64,000 nt of DNA from Euglena gracilis (taxonomy: Eukaryota; Euglenida; Euglenophyceae; Euglenales), in assembly GCA_039621445.1 (NCBI GenBank), contig CP154956.1:91483934-91547933 (forward strand), in the 5' to 3' direction. Both the position numbers and the translations under genes were made by a program. Below are positions 26,701-35,159 of this stretch, piece after piece; the first letter of the stretch is position 1; the number at the start of each line of letters is the position of its first letter. A model generated the notes under the pieces. It did not search any database. It was not told the DNA's origin and worked only from the letters and a program-made list of their open reading frames with translations.

Positions 26701-27518
26701 CTCAGTGGCCAAGTTTGTGTGTAAATTGAGAGGAGGTACAACCCGGCTATGGAAAGGACCATGTGAAAGAAGCCTGCGCCATTCACAACGAGCTCAACTT
26801 CCCCCTTCTCCAGGGCAGCAAACCCATCATAGTGGTGGTCCGGAAGCAACGGGGAGACGCACATGTCGATGCCTATCCATTGCCAGGCGTCGCAGCAACC
26901 TGAATCATCAGGTACCTCCCCCCCCTTGTCGTTGACACGCCAATGTTCCAGGAGAGTGCCGTTGACACGGGGGGGGGGGGGTGTCAACGACACGCCGTGT
27001 CAACGACAAGGGGGGGGGAGGTAGCCAGACTTCGAACAAGCAAGAGAGAGAAATAAAAATGTGGATTTTGTTGTGGTTAAATAATAATAAAAAAAAGCAA
27101 AAGGATGGGGAAAAGATGTCCTCCGCCGAAAAACGGCCCGTTGAGGTCGCCTGGCGCGAAAGGAGCACTGGCCCACTGTCACGGGGGCAAAAATGGAACG
27201 CAATCCATTGGTGGAGGGGCGGGATAGGGCAGGGGGGGGGGGGAATGCAACTTGGCCCTTCAAATTATGCAAGTCAAAAAAATGCAAAAAAAATGCAAAA
27301 AAATGCAAATTATGCAAGTTGCATTTCCCCCCCCGGATAGGGGAAAGAGGGCACGCCAGGGGGGGGGGTTGGTAAAAAAAATGGGTCGCCCCGGCCACCA
27401 CCACCTCCACGGCGAGCCCCTCGGCGCGCAGCGCGGCGCGAGCCGCCAGCAGCGGGAGGTGGTCCGGGTTGAGGAACCACTCCAGGGCGACGCGCAGCGG
27501 CGGCAGCGCCGGGCGCAT
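20048..27518 (-). CDS. NMT1/THI5-like protein, 11 exons, apparently complete
   Basis: Eleven exons join in phase from ATG (27,518) to TGA (20,048), 343 codons with stop, the usual length of NMT1/THI5-like proteins (type II periplasmic-binding fold; fungal Thi5 makes the thiamine pyrimidine precursor, bacterial relatives bind substrates). Motifs appear in family order: [101 protein letters not shown], and [13 protein letters not shown] with [13 protein letters not shown]. Exons: 27,392-27,518; 26,778-26,839; 26,231-26,313; 25,264-25,333; 24,693-24,755; 24,437-24,505; 24,028-24,060; 23,795-23,840; 22,901-23,007; 22,399-22,458; 20,048-20,356. The Cys-rich centre of yeast Thi5 is not evident, so pyrimidine synthesis is not assured. 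No signal peptide is seen. Confidence 0.8.
20425..20655. repeat. Tandem GGGCCGTTTT array
   Basis: About twenty imperfect copies of a 10-bp unit, GGGCCGTTTT, in the last intron of the THI5-like gene, close to the final exon. Confidence 0.9.
20660..22398. other. THI5-like intron 10: no exon seen
   Basis: Contains G/C blocks near 21,655-21,690 and 21,975-22,020 and a strong GCGC hairpin at 22,146-22,222. Two stretches share GTTGCTTCCATTCAAA (21,258 and 21,312). Confidence 0.4.
22146..22222. repeat. 15-bp perfect inverted repeat with GCGC core
   Basis: TTTAGTGCGCCGCGG (22,146-22,160) is the exact inverse of 22,208-22,222. Between them are poly-A runs and GCGGCGCAGGCGGCGC. It would form a strong hairpin in DNA or RNA. 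Confidence 0.9.
22399..22458 (-). CDS. THI5-like exon 10
   Basis: Twenty codons, [20 protein letters not shown], a helical stretch. In-phase repeats on both sides (GTTCT and TGGGC) define it. An in-frame stop follows if it is not spliced. Confidence 0.65.
22901..23007 (-). CDS. THI5-like exon 9
   Basis: Reads [20 protein letters not shown] and ends IARLAEF. The PNFSALE motif is diagnostic for this family. GTTCT at 22,900-22,904 recurs at 22,458-22,462. Confidence 0.88.
23380..23795. repeat. Compound (TG)n/(GA)n microsatellites
   Basis: (GA)n at about 23,407-23,437 and 23,655-23,687 alternates with (TG)n. It lies in THI5-like intron 8 and stops directly at exon 8. Confidence 0.95.
23795..23840 (-). 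CDS. THI5-like exon 8
   Basis: Reads [15 protein letters not shown]. The TTTGG at 23,795-23,799 recurs at 23,008-23,012, and cutting there gives [14 protein letters not shown] across the join, as the family requires. The exon abuts a (TG)n tract. Confidence 0.6.
24028..24060 (-). CDS. THI5-like exon 7 (micro-exon)
   Basis: Eleven codons, [11 protein letters not shown], corresponding to the family's 'aWLCF' strand. It was identified from its in-phase GACC match with exon 6 and a CAA match with exon 8. Confidence 0.55.
24437..24505 (-). CDS. THI5-like exon 6
   Basis: Reads [20 protein letters not shown]. It matches the 'V-F-x-x-x-x-(F/Y)H(I/V)-NL' region. GACC occurs at its end and at exon 7. 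Confidence 0.8.
24693..24755 (-). CDS. THI5-like exon 5
   Basis: Reads [20 protein letters not shown]. It continues the family's 'P-x-T-x-x-x-x-x-IL' helix. GCCAG is shared with exon 6 (24,693-24,697 and 24,506-24,510). Confidence 0.8.
25115..25175. repeat. (AAAC)n/(AAGC)n microsatellite
   Basis: Tetranucleotide run in THI5-like intron 4. Confidence 0.9.
25264..25333 (-). CDS. THI5-like exon 4
   Basis: Reads [20 protein letters not shown] then VSA. CGCC is shared with exon 5 (25,264-25,267 and 24,756-24,759). Confidence 0.85.
26231..26313 (-). CDS. THI5-like exon 3
   Basis: Reads [20 protein letters not shown] then TEGGVLA. It matches the family pattern 'PLHL ... GCFFET-GG'. The downstream intron fits GC-AG (CCAG|GCC ... 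GGAG|AATG). Confidence 0.88.
26778..26839 (-). CDS. THI5-like exon 2
   Basis: Reads [20 protein letters not shown], the strongest family match in the gene. It can be cut as GGC|GCAGG with a CAG acceptor at exon 3 (GC-AG). Confidence 0.9.
26911..27026. mobile_element. MITE-like element with about 28-bp inverted ends
   Basis: Starts GGTACCTCCCCCCCTTGTCG and ends with its near-exact inverse, ACAAGGGGGGGGAGGTAGCC. Inside, GTTGACAC and GTGTCAAC pair again around a G run, giving nested hairpins. It lies about 70 bp upstream of exon 2 in THI5-like intron 1. Confidence 0.75.
27225..27345. mobile_element. Short element with GGGGAATGCAACTTG inverted ends
   Basis: A G run plus GAATGCAACTTG on the left mirrors CAAGTTGCATT plus a C run on the right. 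The interior is repeated ATGCAAAAAA. Similar AATGCAA...TTGCAT words occur at 46,628-46,650 and 47,055-47,190. Confidence 0.65.
27346..27396 (-). repeat. G/C-block element terminus at an intron start
   Basis: On the minus strand, directly after exon 1 of the THI5-like gene, the sequence reads CCATTTTTTTTACCAACCCC followed by C and G runs and GTGCCC. The same order is at 1,310-1,345 and at the left end of the inserted element at 57,348. Confidence 0.7.
27392..27518 (-). CDS. THI5-like exon 1 (start codon)
   Basis: Starts [20 protein letters not shown]. The ATG lies ten codons before the conserved EWFLNPDH, as expected. The exon runs straight into an intron whose first bases match the terminus of the G/C-block elements. 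Confidence 0.85.
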
Positions 27519-27559
27519 GGGGGCTGGGGCTGAGTGGGAAGGCCGGGCGTTGGGGGGGT

Positions 27560-28030
27560 CGACCCCACACAGGGGAGGTTGGGGCTGACCGGAACCAGGT
27601 TGCTTCGTGCCCGGGGCCAGGGCTGAACTAAAAGGCCTGGTGGGGGGACCCCCCGGGAGGTGGGGGGTGGGTCGAGCCCCCCTTCGCGCCGAAAAGGTAT
27701 TCCCGGCGCCTCCAGCGCGGGACCCCCCCCGGGGGGGGGGGGTCCGGCCCGGACCCACCCACCCACCCCCCCCCTCCCCACGGGGGGGTATTCGGACTTA
27801 AAAAGAAGCCTGCCCCCCACCCACCATGGAACCCGCTGAAAGAAAAGTCCTTCGCGCCAAAAGCACCGAAGGAAAACGTGGACCTGGAAATCGGCGCCCC
27901 CAGATAGGGTTGCGGAGGTTCCCATGCAGCCCTGGGGCCTGGGGGGGGGGGGGCACGTACTCTCGGGCCCAAACCCACCCACACACTTTTTTTTGAAACC
28001 CCACCCACCCACGATCCCCCCCCCTTAGAT
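27560..28030. repeat. G/C-block element cluster upstream of the THI5-like gene
   Basis: Several C-run/G-run palindromes with GGGCTGAACTAAAAGGCCTG on the left and GGTTCCCATGCAGCCCTGGG near 27,917 on the right, a diverged pair of the TIR seen at 38,357. TTCGCGCC and AAATCGGCGCCCCC words recur here and at 38,505. Confidence 0.55.
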
Positions 28031-28059
28031 GCACTTTGGCTTCTGTCTGGTTTAAGGCT

Positions 28060-28600
28060 TGGCGCTGCATTCCGCTTCTGGCCCTTTCTTCGGAGCAACT
28101 CCCAATAATTGTCCGACCCCATATTCACTGGGACTTCAAACTTCCGTTTTGTGTTTTCCTTGCCCTTCCCCTCCCCCTTGGGTTTTCGGCTCCCCTTTCT
28201 GGCTGTTGCTGCTGCTGCTTCTGTTGCTGCTCGAATTCCCATCAAAATATGGGTGCGCTTGTAGCGGACTGCCGCCTTCGGCGGCGGGGGGTGCGCTTTT
28301 ATTTGGACCCTGCGCTTGTAGTGGCCCCGTGCTTCTATTAGGGGGGGGGTTAAGTAAATCTATGGACCCACCCCCACCCCCACCACAACGCTGCTCAAGA
28401 GAAAGTCCTTCGCCCTGGGAAGCACGGGAGGAGGATGATGATCCTGGGTGTGTTTTCCCACTGGATGGGGTTTGATGAAAAAATCTCGGCATTCACAAAT
28501 CGGTGGTCTTGAGATTGGAATTCAGTTTTCATGTGCCCAATTGACAAGTTTGCTGCGCATCGCCGTTCCTTTCTTCATTCGTCAAACGGGGATGAATTAG
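28060..28600. other. Spacer with short (CTG)n
   Basis: A (CTG)n-type run at about 28,203-28,226, a GCCGCCTTCGGCGGC hairpin near 28,270, and G/C runs. No exon was recognised. Confidence 0.4.
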
Positions 28601-28603
28601 GAA

Positions 28604-28936
28604 TCAACTAATGAATTTTCTCCAGATCGGCAGTCGCTTGCAAAGGTGAAGGCGGCATGCATCGGCACCCATTAGTTCCGCGGACTGAAATTGCTTCTCC
28701 TTCTCACTCAATGCTTGTCGATTCTGAATTTCCCATTTCCCAGTTGCAAAAAAAAGCTGATTACGCATCTCAGTGGTGATGCAAATATCACGATCCCATT
28801 CAGTTATCTCCCTATGAGTATCCCTGCTTGGAACACTGATGTGCATGCATCTATCAATTTCCGTACCCGTCAGAGTTTTTTTTTCAAAATTTTCAAAAAA
28901 TACAAGCCTATGTACAGTTTCAATGTGATTTTTCAT
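28604..28936 (-). CDS. Open frame, possible exon, unidentified
   Basis: A 110-codon frame with a charged, soluble-looking composition (segments CITTEMRNQLFFATGKWEIQ and ALSEKEKQFQSAELMG). No family was recognised and no splice partner was found. It could be an exon of the exchanger gene upstream or of a separate gene. Confidence 0.25.
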   Translation of the reverse strand: MKNHIETVHRLVFFENFEKKTLTGTEIDRCMHISVPSRDTHREITEWDRDICITTEMRNQLFFATGKWEIQNRQALSEKEKQFQSAELMGADACRLHLCKRLPIWRKFIS

Positions 28937-29000
28937 GGTTCACTGGTTTTATTAAAATTTGCAACTTTTTCCTTTTCCAAACTTCTCATTTCCAGAGCGC

Positions 29001-29245
29001 TCAAATTACAGCAAATGGGTCGACTCGAAAGTCTGCCGTTGGGTTGCACTGAACAGAGACAGAGTTGGTGGATCGTTCGGCGACCTGGTCCAATTTTTTG
29101 TGGTGCTCTTTCCTTGCTCCAGTGCTCTCTTCCCTTGGTTGAAGTGCCCCTTGAGGCCCAGACAGTTGATGTATTGAGACAACAGAATGGTTCACCTTGC
29201 GACGGTGTAGGTGGTCGGGCTTGAGAATAACAAAGTTGGCGGAGA
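29001..29245 (-). CDS. Open frame, possible exon, unidentified
   Basis: One minus frame reads KPDHLHRRKVNHSVVSIHQL and later AERSTNSVSVQCNPTADFRV before a stop; another minus frame is also open over part of this stretch. Composition looks coding but nothing identifies it. Confidence 0.25.
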
Positions 29246-29664
29246 AAAAGCATTGCTGCTGGGCTCTTAGACCTTCATCAAAAAAAAAGAAGTAACTTGA
29301 TGTGGCTGGATGGAGGCAAGATGCTGTTACACAAATTGTGTTACAGGGGCAGGGAGATATTCCGGTCGGCCGAAAATTTTATTCCGAGGTTTTATTCCGG
29401 TTTATTCCGGGTTATTCCGGTTTATTCTGGAATTTATTCCGGTTTATTCCGGTCGATTTCTGTCTGAATGGACTTAGGATTTTTCTGAAGTACAATTGGG
29501 CCGAGGCGCTCACCCGGGTTTCAGGAATGGGGATGCATTCCTTGGTTGCCCCGCCCAGCCTAAATGGTCACTTTGTACACCACAGCAGACCCCAGCCTTT
29601 TTGGGAAAAACAAGACGATGAAAATTGGTGCTCGGGGCTTTCTCTTGAGGCGGGTCCCAGTGTC

Positions 29665-30080
29665 TAAGGCGGCCTAACTCGCACTTAGCTTTGAAAATGC
29701 AAAATTGCACCGACGCGCTTTTTGAACACTGAGGCCTGAGGTTGAGGACAGTCCGAATTAGTTTCCCCCTACTCCCAGGGCCGAACAGGGCTCCCTGGGC
29801 CCATTGTGCATGACCCCAAAGCGCCGGGTAATGAAACGAGGGAACTCCATCGCGCAGTTGTGCCATGGCGCAACAATTTTTTTCATCACAAAAAATAAAA
29901 CACATCGCGCTTTGGCGCAATTTTTTAGTTTTCTTTGTAATTCTAAATGGGGGGATCATTGCGCGCTTGCGCAATAATAACAACATATGCGTCAACATGT
30001 GCTTTCATTGCACATCCGCGAATTGGGCACGCTCACATAGAATGAAAATTTACGAGTTATATTGCGCCACAGCACAATAA
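29665..30080 (+). repeat. Dispersed 400-bp repeat, uninterrupted copy
   Basis: Runs AAGGCGGCCTAACTCGCACT ... TTGCACCGAC ... TGTGCATGA ... ATGAAACGAGGGAACTCCAT ... TTGCGCAATAATAACA ... GCGTCAACATGT ... GAGTTAT. The same order is at 57,127-57,930 but there it is split by an inserted G/C-block element. It carries many GCGC half-palindromes. Confidence 0.8.
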
Positions 30081-30109
30081 GAATATGTAATGTGTACCCT
30101 CACCTCCCT

Positions 30110-30450
30110 TGTCGTACGACCGGGTACCTGCAACCTGCGACCGGGGGGGGGGTTGTTAGACCCCCCCCCCGACCTGCAACCTGCGACTGGGGGGTTGTCG
30201 TTATAGTGGGGGTGGTCGTTGTTCACAGTATTGACTGATACCGAGGTATCCATCACCGAAGCCGGAGGATCTTGTACAACCCCGGAGGCTTTCAAGGCAT
30301 CGCTAAAGGTGTACAAGACATGAGTGCCAGTGGGGAACATGGAAAATGTCTGGAAAAAGGCGACATACATGGATGCATCTTCATACAACCTCAAAAAAAG
30401 CCTTGGATTTGGTCCTGACCTGCAACCTGCGACCGGGGGGCTGGTCATGA
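30110..30450. repeat. CCTGCAACCTGCGACCGGGGGG repeats
   Basis: The unit CTGCAACCTGCGAC plus a G run occurs at about 30,126, 30,174 and 30,419, the first two separated by a G/C block palindrome. Confidence 0.75.
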
Positions 30451-30905
30451 GAAAATCCTTGCCCCCGGCCAACCATGTGCACATTGTGACTCGGATCGCC
30501 CCTCCCATTGCAGTGACCCGCTGAAAAAGTTAAGCCATCATAACTGTGATCATCGGCACTTCGGTGAAGGGTGAACTGGTACGGTGAAGGGTGTTCACTG
30601 GCACATGAACACCTGCGAAGAGCAATAGCAGAGGATACCATTGGACAGTTTGATTTTGCACATATATCAGGTTTGACTACAACTGCGTATATATGGCCAC
30701 GGAGCTTGCGGGTTCAGGCTTCGGAGATAATAAACGCAGGAAAATGGTGCTGGGGGTTCGGCGCATGGTCAGTTGTCCCCTCTCCAACAGCGTGGTTGGT
30801 TTTGGGAGGCTCCAAACTTCAAGTCGAGTATGGAGGACGCAGTTCCAGGGAGGGGGAGAATACAGCCAGGCGGCCATGAAACCACTGCTCGTCATGGGTG
30901 CTGAC

Positions 30906-30985
30906 CTGTCGCATTCTGTTGTTGTCCTTCCTGGTTTGAACATACAGGATGATGATGAGATCAATGAAATGGCGAGCCAATGTCT
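30906..30985 (-). CDS. Exchanger-like exon c
   Basis: Reads TLARHFIDLIIILYVQTRKD then NNRMRQ before CAG|GTCAGC. A basic residue and aromatic before a hydrophobic helix fit the 'FxRDxxFyL' region. An overlapping plus frame is also open. Confidence 0.45.
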
Positions 30986-32674
30986 GTGTCGAAATTATCC
31001 CTTTACAAGCAACCAGCCGCCGGCCGACAAAGGGTGGGGAGGGGACCGGGCACAAGTGCATGGGCTTGCACAGGTGGGGGACACTGCCATGCAAGCAAAA
31101 ATTCCTTTGCACTTTTGACAACTTTGGCGGAAAAATCGGTGCCCCCGGAAATGCAAGAAGGCCAGGTGGGTGGGAGCGGACGCCCTTGCCCACGGTCTGG
31201 GAGCGTTTTTGGGATTCCTGCGCAACCCTGGGGCGAGCGGAAAATTCCTGGCCACCGCCTCGGGGGTCGTTCGGGGCAGCCTGGGCACTGGGGGTCCATG
31301 TCGCACGGCAGTCAGTGCCGGCAGCGGTCTGCGGCAGGTCAAGTCCCTGAGGGCTCCCCAGGCTGCCCGGGAAAGGACCCCCCCCCCAGAACGCACCACC
31401 GCAGGAGCCTGCAGCACGCTTCTCTTCAAGCCCTGTGAGGGAGGGGAGGTAAACTCCCCTCCCAAATAATACCCCCCGGGGGTATTATTTTTCGCCCGAA
31501 GTCCCAGCCCGAGGGGGGATATTATTGGGGGGGGGTAATAGTACCACAAATTTTTCGAAGTCCCATGGGACCCAAAATAGCACCCAAAACACGCCTTTGG
31601 GGTGATTTTTTTGTACTTTCTCATGAATTTAGCATTTTTGGAGGTCAGATGATCCACCGATGGGGGGGGTATTATTTGGGGGGAGGGTTTACCCCAGGCC
31701 GGTTTTAAGGGGCGAGAATTTTTGGTCATCTGAACCGCACACTGTGCAGGAGGGGAGCCCCCTATCCCCCTGTTGGACCAGCGGGGGGTCCAACCTCCCC
31801 CCCATGCCAAAAAAAAAAAAGAAGCCAGGTCTGCAATGGCAACTGGGGAGGGCAGGAGGGGAGGCAAAAAGACGCTGGGAGGGGAGTGGGAAGGAACAGG
31901 GAGAAAAGAGGTCACGGTTGCCGACAGCGTCTCTGGAGCAAAAAAAAAGCAGGTTCTCGGGGATTGGGAATTATATTAAGCTTCAGCAGTTTCAGCAGTT
32001 TCAGTTTCAGCAGGTTGTTAACCTGGTGAAGTGGGTTGCCTGCTGGTTTAGCCTTTGGGCGGCCAAAGATGTTTGCTCCTGTGCCCCTCCCCAGGGGGGA
32101 GAAGGATTGAAGCGCCTGCACCATTCGGATGGCCTGGCACCCAAGGATTGAGCGTGTGACGACCCTCAGGGACCGCAAAGAATGCCCGTCGGAGGGGACG
32201 CCCCACACCACCAGCGTGAGAATACGCAGGGTTTCGATCGGACCGGAGACAGTGGCAACCACGTGCGAGATGGGTCTGGCTCCAAAACAGGACGTCTGTT
32301 CATCGAGTGCCCCAGCAACAGAGGGTTTTCTGTCCAGAGGTGTGCTTTGTCAGCATGCCAGGCGTGGGCCGATAATAATTGCCCCAAAAGAATTCTCAAA
32401 GATGAAAACTCAAAACCCCGCATTGCCGCATTGTGAGGCTTTGGAGACGTGAACAGCCAGATGCTTTGAGACATCACTGAGCGGCAAGAGGCCAATTCTT
32501 CCCTTTCTTTTGGTCTTAAGGGCGTCACCTGCATAGGACAGCACGTTGCCTCGCTCGAACAGACAGCGGCCTGAGACGCTGGGTGCTGTCGCTCCAGCGG
32601 TCCAAAAGCCCCCCTTGCAGCGGGGGTTCTGGGAAATGGCTGCGGTGGAGGGAGGGCGGCGCATGGCCTCAGCG

Positions 32675-32709
<35 letters not shown>

Positions 32710-33598
32710 CCAGGTGGCGCATCGCGGGGCCATGGACTTGGGGTGGACCATTGGTGGCCAGGCCGACAACCAACAACGAGCCCCCTGTTGAACAAGGGCA
32801 CGGTCTCAGGGGAGGGAAGAACACGGGGCTGACAACGCCCCACCCTGGAGGGAGGTTGGCCAGCCAGTCAAGTTTCTAGCTGGCTCAAACCTCTAGCCCC
32901 AACCCAACACTCCCCCTCCTTTGGGCGTCCTTGAAGAAATGTAGAGAGCAGGCACATCAAAACAGCTATTCTCCTTGAGCAGATACTGCCCCTTGCTGTG
33001 TGCAACCTTCCTGCGCGTGCATTTTTTACATCGTGAGGTACAACCTTTTAAAATTTCCGCAAAATAAAGACATCTTGTGGTTCAAAATTGGAGAGAGGGT
33101 GGGATATTTCAATAAATTTGGAGAAAGTACATTTCTGAGCGACAAAAATGCTGACTTTTTGATAGCGGGAAACAAGAAACATCTGCAATCTGATCATAAA
33201 AACAATCTGATCACAAATGGCCAAAGGGAGATTTTGCAACTGCGCCATCTACGTCATGTGCCTGGAGAATAATGATTCTTTGGGTGCGGGGTTGAGGACG
33301 TATATGATGGACGAGGAAAATCAGCAAAAAAATGTGATTTTGTGATGGGTGGCAATAAACCTCCCCATTTACACCCCCCCGGGGCTGTAGCTCCAGTTTG
33401 GTTGTTGGCCCAAAAGGGGGTTATAAATTGAAGGGGGGGCTGGTGCCCAAAACTTGCAGGAGGCATTCAATAAGGGAAGTTCAAATAAAAAAATAAAAAA
33501 ATCACAAAATGGTGTGCAGGCGAGCACCGCCCATCACGCCCATCACGGAGGAGTGGTCCGTGTCCATTTCCACAATGTCAGCAGAACTGTTGCCAAAT
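30906..33598 (-). CDS. Cation/calcium exchanger-like (CCX/NCLX type), partial: three linked exons
   Basis: Three exons, 33,514-33,598, 32,154-32,262 and 30,906-30,985, join in phase. They read FGNSSADIVEMDTDHS, then MGVMGGARLH|VVATVSGPIE, TLRILTLVVWGVP, and TQTLARHFIDLIIILYVQTR. Exchangers of the CCX/NCLX group have 'FGN-(G/S)-(A/S)-x-D', 'GALxGAGxFVTxVVxG' and 'FxRDxxFyL' in this order and spacing, acting as membrane cation/Ca2+ antiporters. Intron ends share GCAC (33,514-33,517, 32,263-32,266) and ACAC (32,154-32,157, 30,986-30,989). The last exon ends at a conventional CAG|GTCAGC. Start, further helices and stop were not found. The identification rests on short motifs. Confidence 0.5.
31115..31700. 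repeat. G/C-block element relatives in exchanger intron
   Basis: 31,130-31,260 shares AAAATCGGTGCCCCCGGAAAT and AGAAGGCC with 38,502-38,535. At 31,460-31,535 and 31,660-31,690 the word TATTATT sits beside G/C palindromes on both strands. Confidence 0.5.
32154..32262 (-). CDS. Exchanger-like exon b
   Basis: Reads VVATVSGPIETLRILTLVVW then GVPSDGHSLRSLRVVT. Joined to exon a it makes MGGARLHVVATVSG, similar to the family's 'GAGxFVTTVVxG'. Confidence 0.5.
32680..32708 (+). repeat. Poly-G run, 29 bp
   Basis: One of the longest uninterrupted G runs in the window, in exchanger intron a. Its exact length may be a sequencing artefact. Confidence 0.8.
33514..33598 (-). CDS. Exchanger-like exon a (FGN motif)
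   Basis: Follows a conventional GTGCCACAG acceptor and reads FGNSSADIVEMDTDHSSVMG. FGN-S-S-x-D resembles the ion-binding 'GN-(G/S)-(A/S)-PD' loop of the family; the usual proline is absent. Confidence 0.55.
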
Positions 33599-34199
33599 CT
33601 GTGGCACAAAGAGGGCTAACTGGGCGAGCAGCTCTCCCCTGGCGGGGGGGGGGGTGCTGGGCCGAAATTGAGGAGCAGCCCCCCCCCACCTAAAAGTTGA
33701 ATGGTCAACTTTTGCCGATGACTGACTATTTTTGTCTACCTGAATGCCCCTCACGGTGGTGTAAAATGATCCCTGATATGCAGGTGTATGTATGTGTGCA
33801 TATACACACTTGTACATATATAGATACATATACACATATACACATGCAAAAACACATGCATATATACACACCCATGTTTTTGCATATTTGGAGAACCCCC
33901 CAACTAAATTTTGGGATGGGGGACATCCAATGAATGTTATAATTGAAGTTATGACTGACTCTCGTGTGCACACTGCACTGCACTGGCAGGTAAAACCAAT
34001 GAGCATGGGGGGTTGCCAGGCCACAACCTACAGTCCACGATGGTTAGGGGGTAGGTGTTCCAAGTTGTCCACACCAGGAGAAGCCTGGATGGGGAGTGGG
34101 GGGACGTTGAACGTCCGCATATGTACAAACGTTGCCAGCGTGCAACAAAAGCAGGGGGCACTTGAAAATACTCCTCCTCTGGTACGTGCGAAGCAGCAG

Positions 34200-34242
34200 G
34201 CTGTGTGTGGGTGTGGGTGTGGGTGCATGTGTGTGTGTGTGT

Positions 34243-34281
<39 letters not shown>

Positions 34282-34285
34282 TGTG
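34200..34285. repeat. (TG)n microsatellite
   Basis: Short compound tract beginning with GGTGTG units. Confidence 0.95.
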
Positions 34286-34889
34286 TACTGCATGGATCCT
34301 GATTGTGGAATCTGGAATAAGGCCTCCACTATTCCATCAGCAGTTCTGTGCATAAATCCAGGTGCACATGAAATCAGGCGAGGGTCTTCAAACAACACCA
34401 AGCTAGTAAACTCCCGACCCCAAAAAGGAAAAGGAAAGCCCATCCTTACCAGAACCCCCCAATTGAAATCATCTCTTGGGGTTTCAAACAAAGTGCCAAA
34501 TTGAAGTCCCAGACCTTCACTGCTGCATTAAAGCTCAATTCCTTATTGAAACCCCCTGGAAAATAATTTTTGGTTAACACGTGAAACATCTTAGGCATTC
34601 GAAATTGCGCTTGACACAAAGTTGATTTGGGGATTTGCATAATCACACAAAATGGACATCTTTTGAAAGTCAAAATGGTGGGCACCCAGAACCTGTATAA
34701 TTACAACGAAAGTAAGTCTTTTAAATCAAATATACACCCCAACCTTGGACACAAAAATGGAAATTGCGAAAAATCAAAATGTGAAAAATATACCACAACC
34801 CACAAATATACCGCAACACGAAAAAATATGCAAGATGATGCCATAAAACCCTCCCTTGTCCTTTGTCATCAAGAATTTCTTAATCGCTT

Positions 34890-34897
34890 GCACAGTA

Positions 34898-34964
<67 letters not shown>

Positions 34965-34965
34965 C
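34890..34965. repeat. (TA)n microsatellite
   Basis: About 65 bp of alternating TA. The surrounding 34.5-35.1 kb is A/T-rich with no exon recognised. Confidence 0.95.
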
Positions 34966-35159
34966 CATTGATCAAATATAAAATAATAAACGAGAGTTGA
35001 AAATTTTATCCTCAAAGAAAATGAAGTTTAAAAAAACCCAATTTGTGCAAATGAACAGTGAGATGGTTCAGTTGTGTAAATTGACCAGAATCATATATAT
35101 TTATTTTTCGAAGCTTTAAGGCAGTTACTTCTGAGGTGAAGATGGATAGCGTCCAAAAG

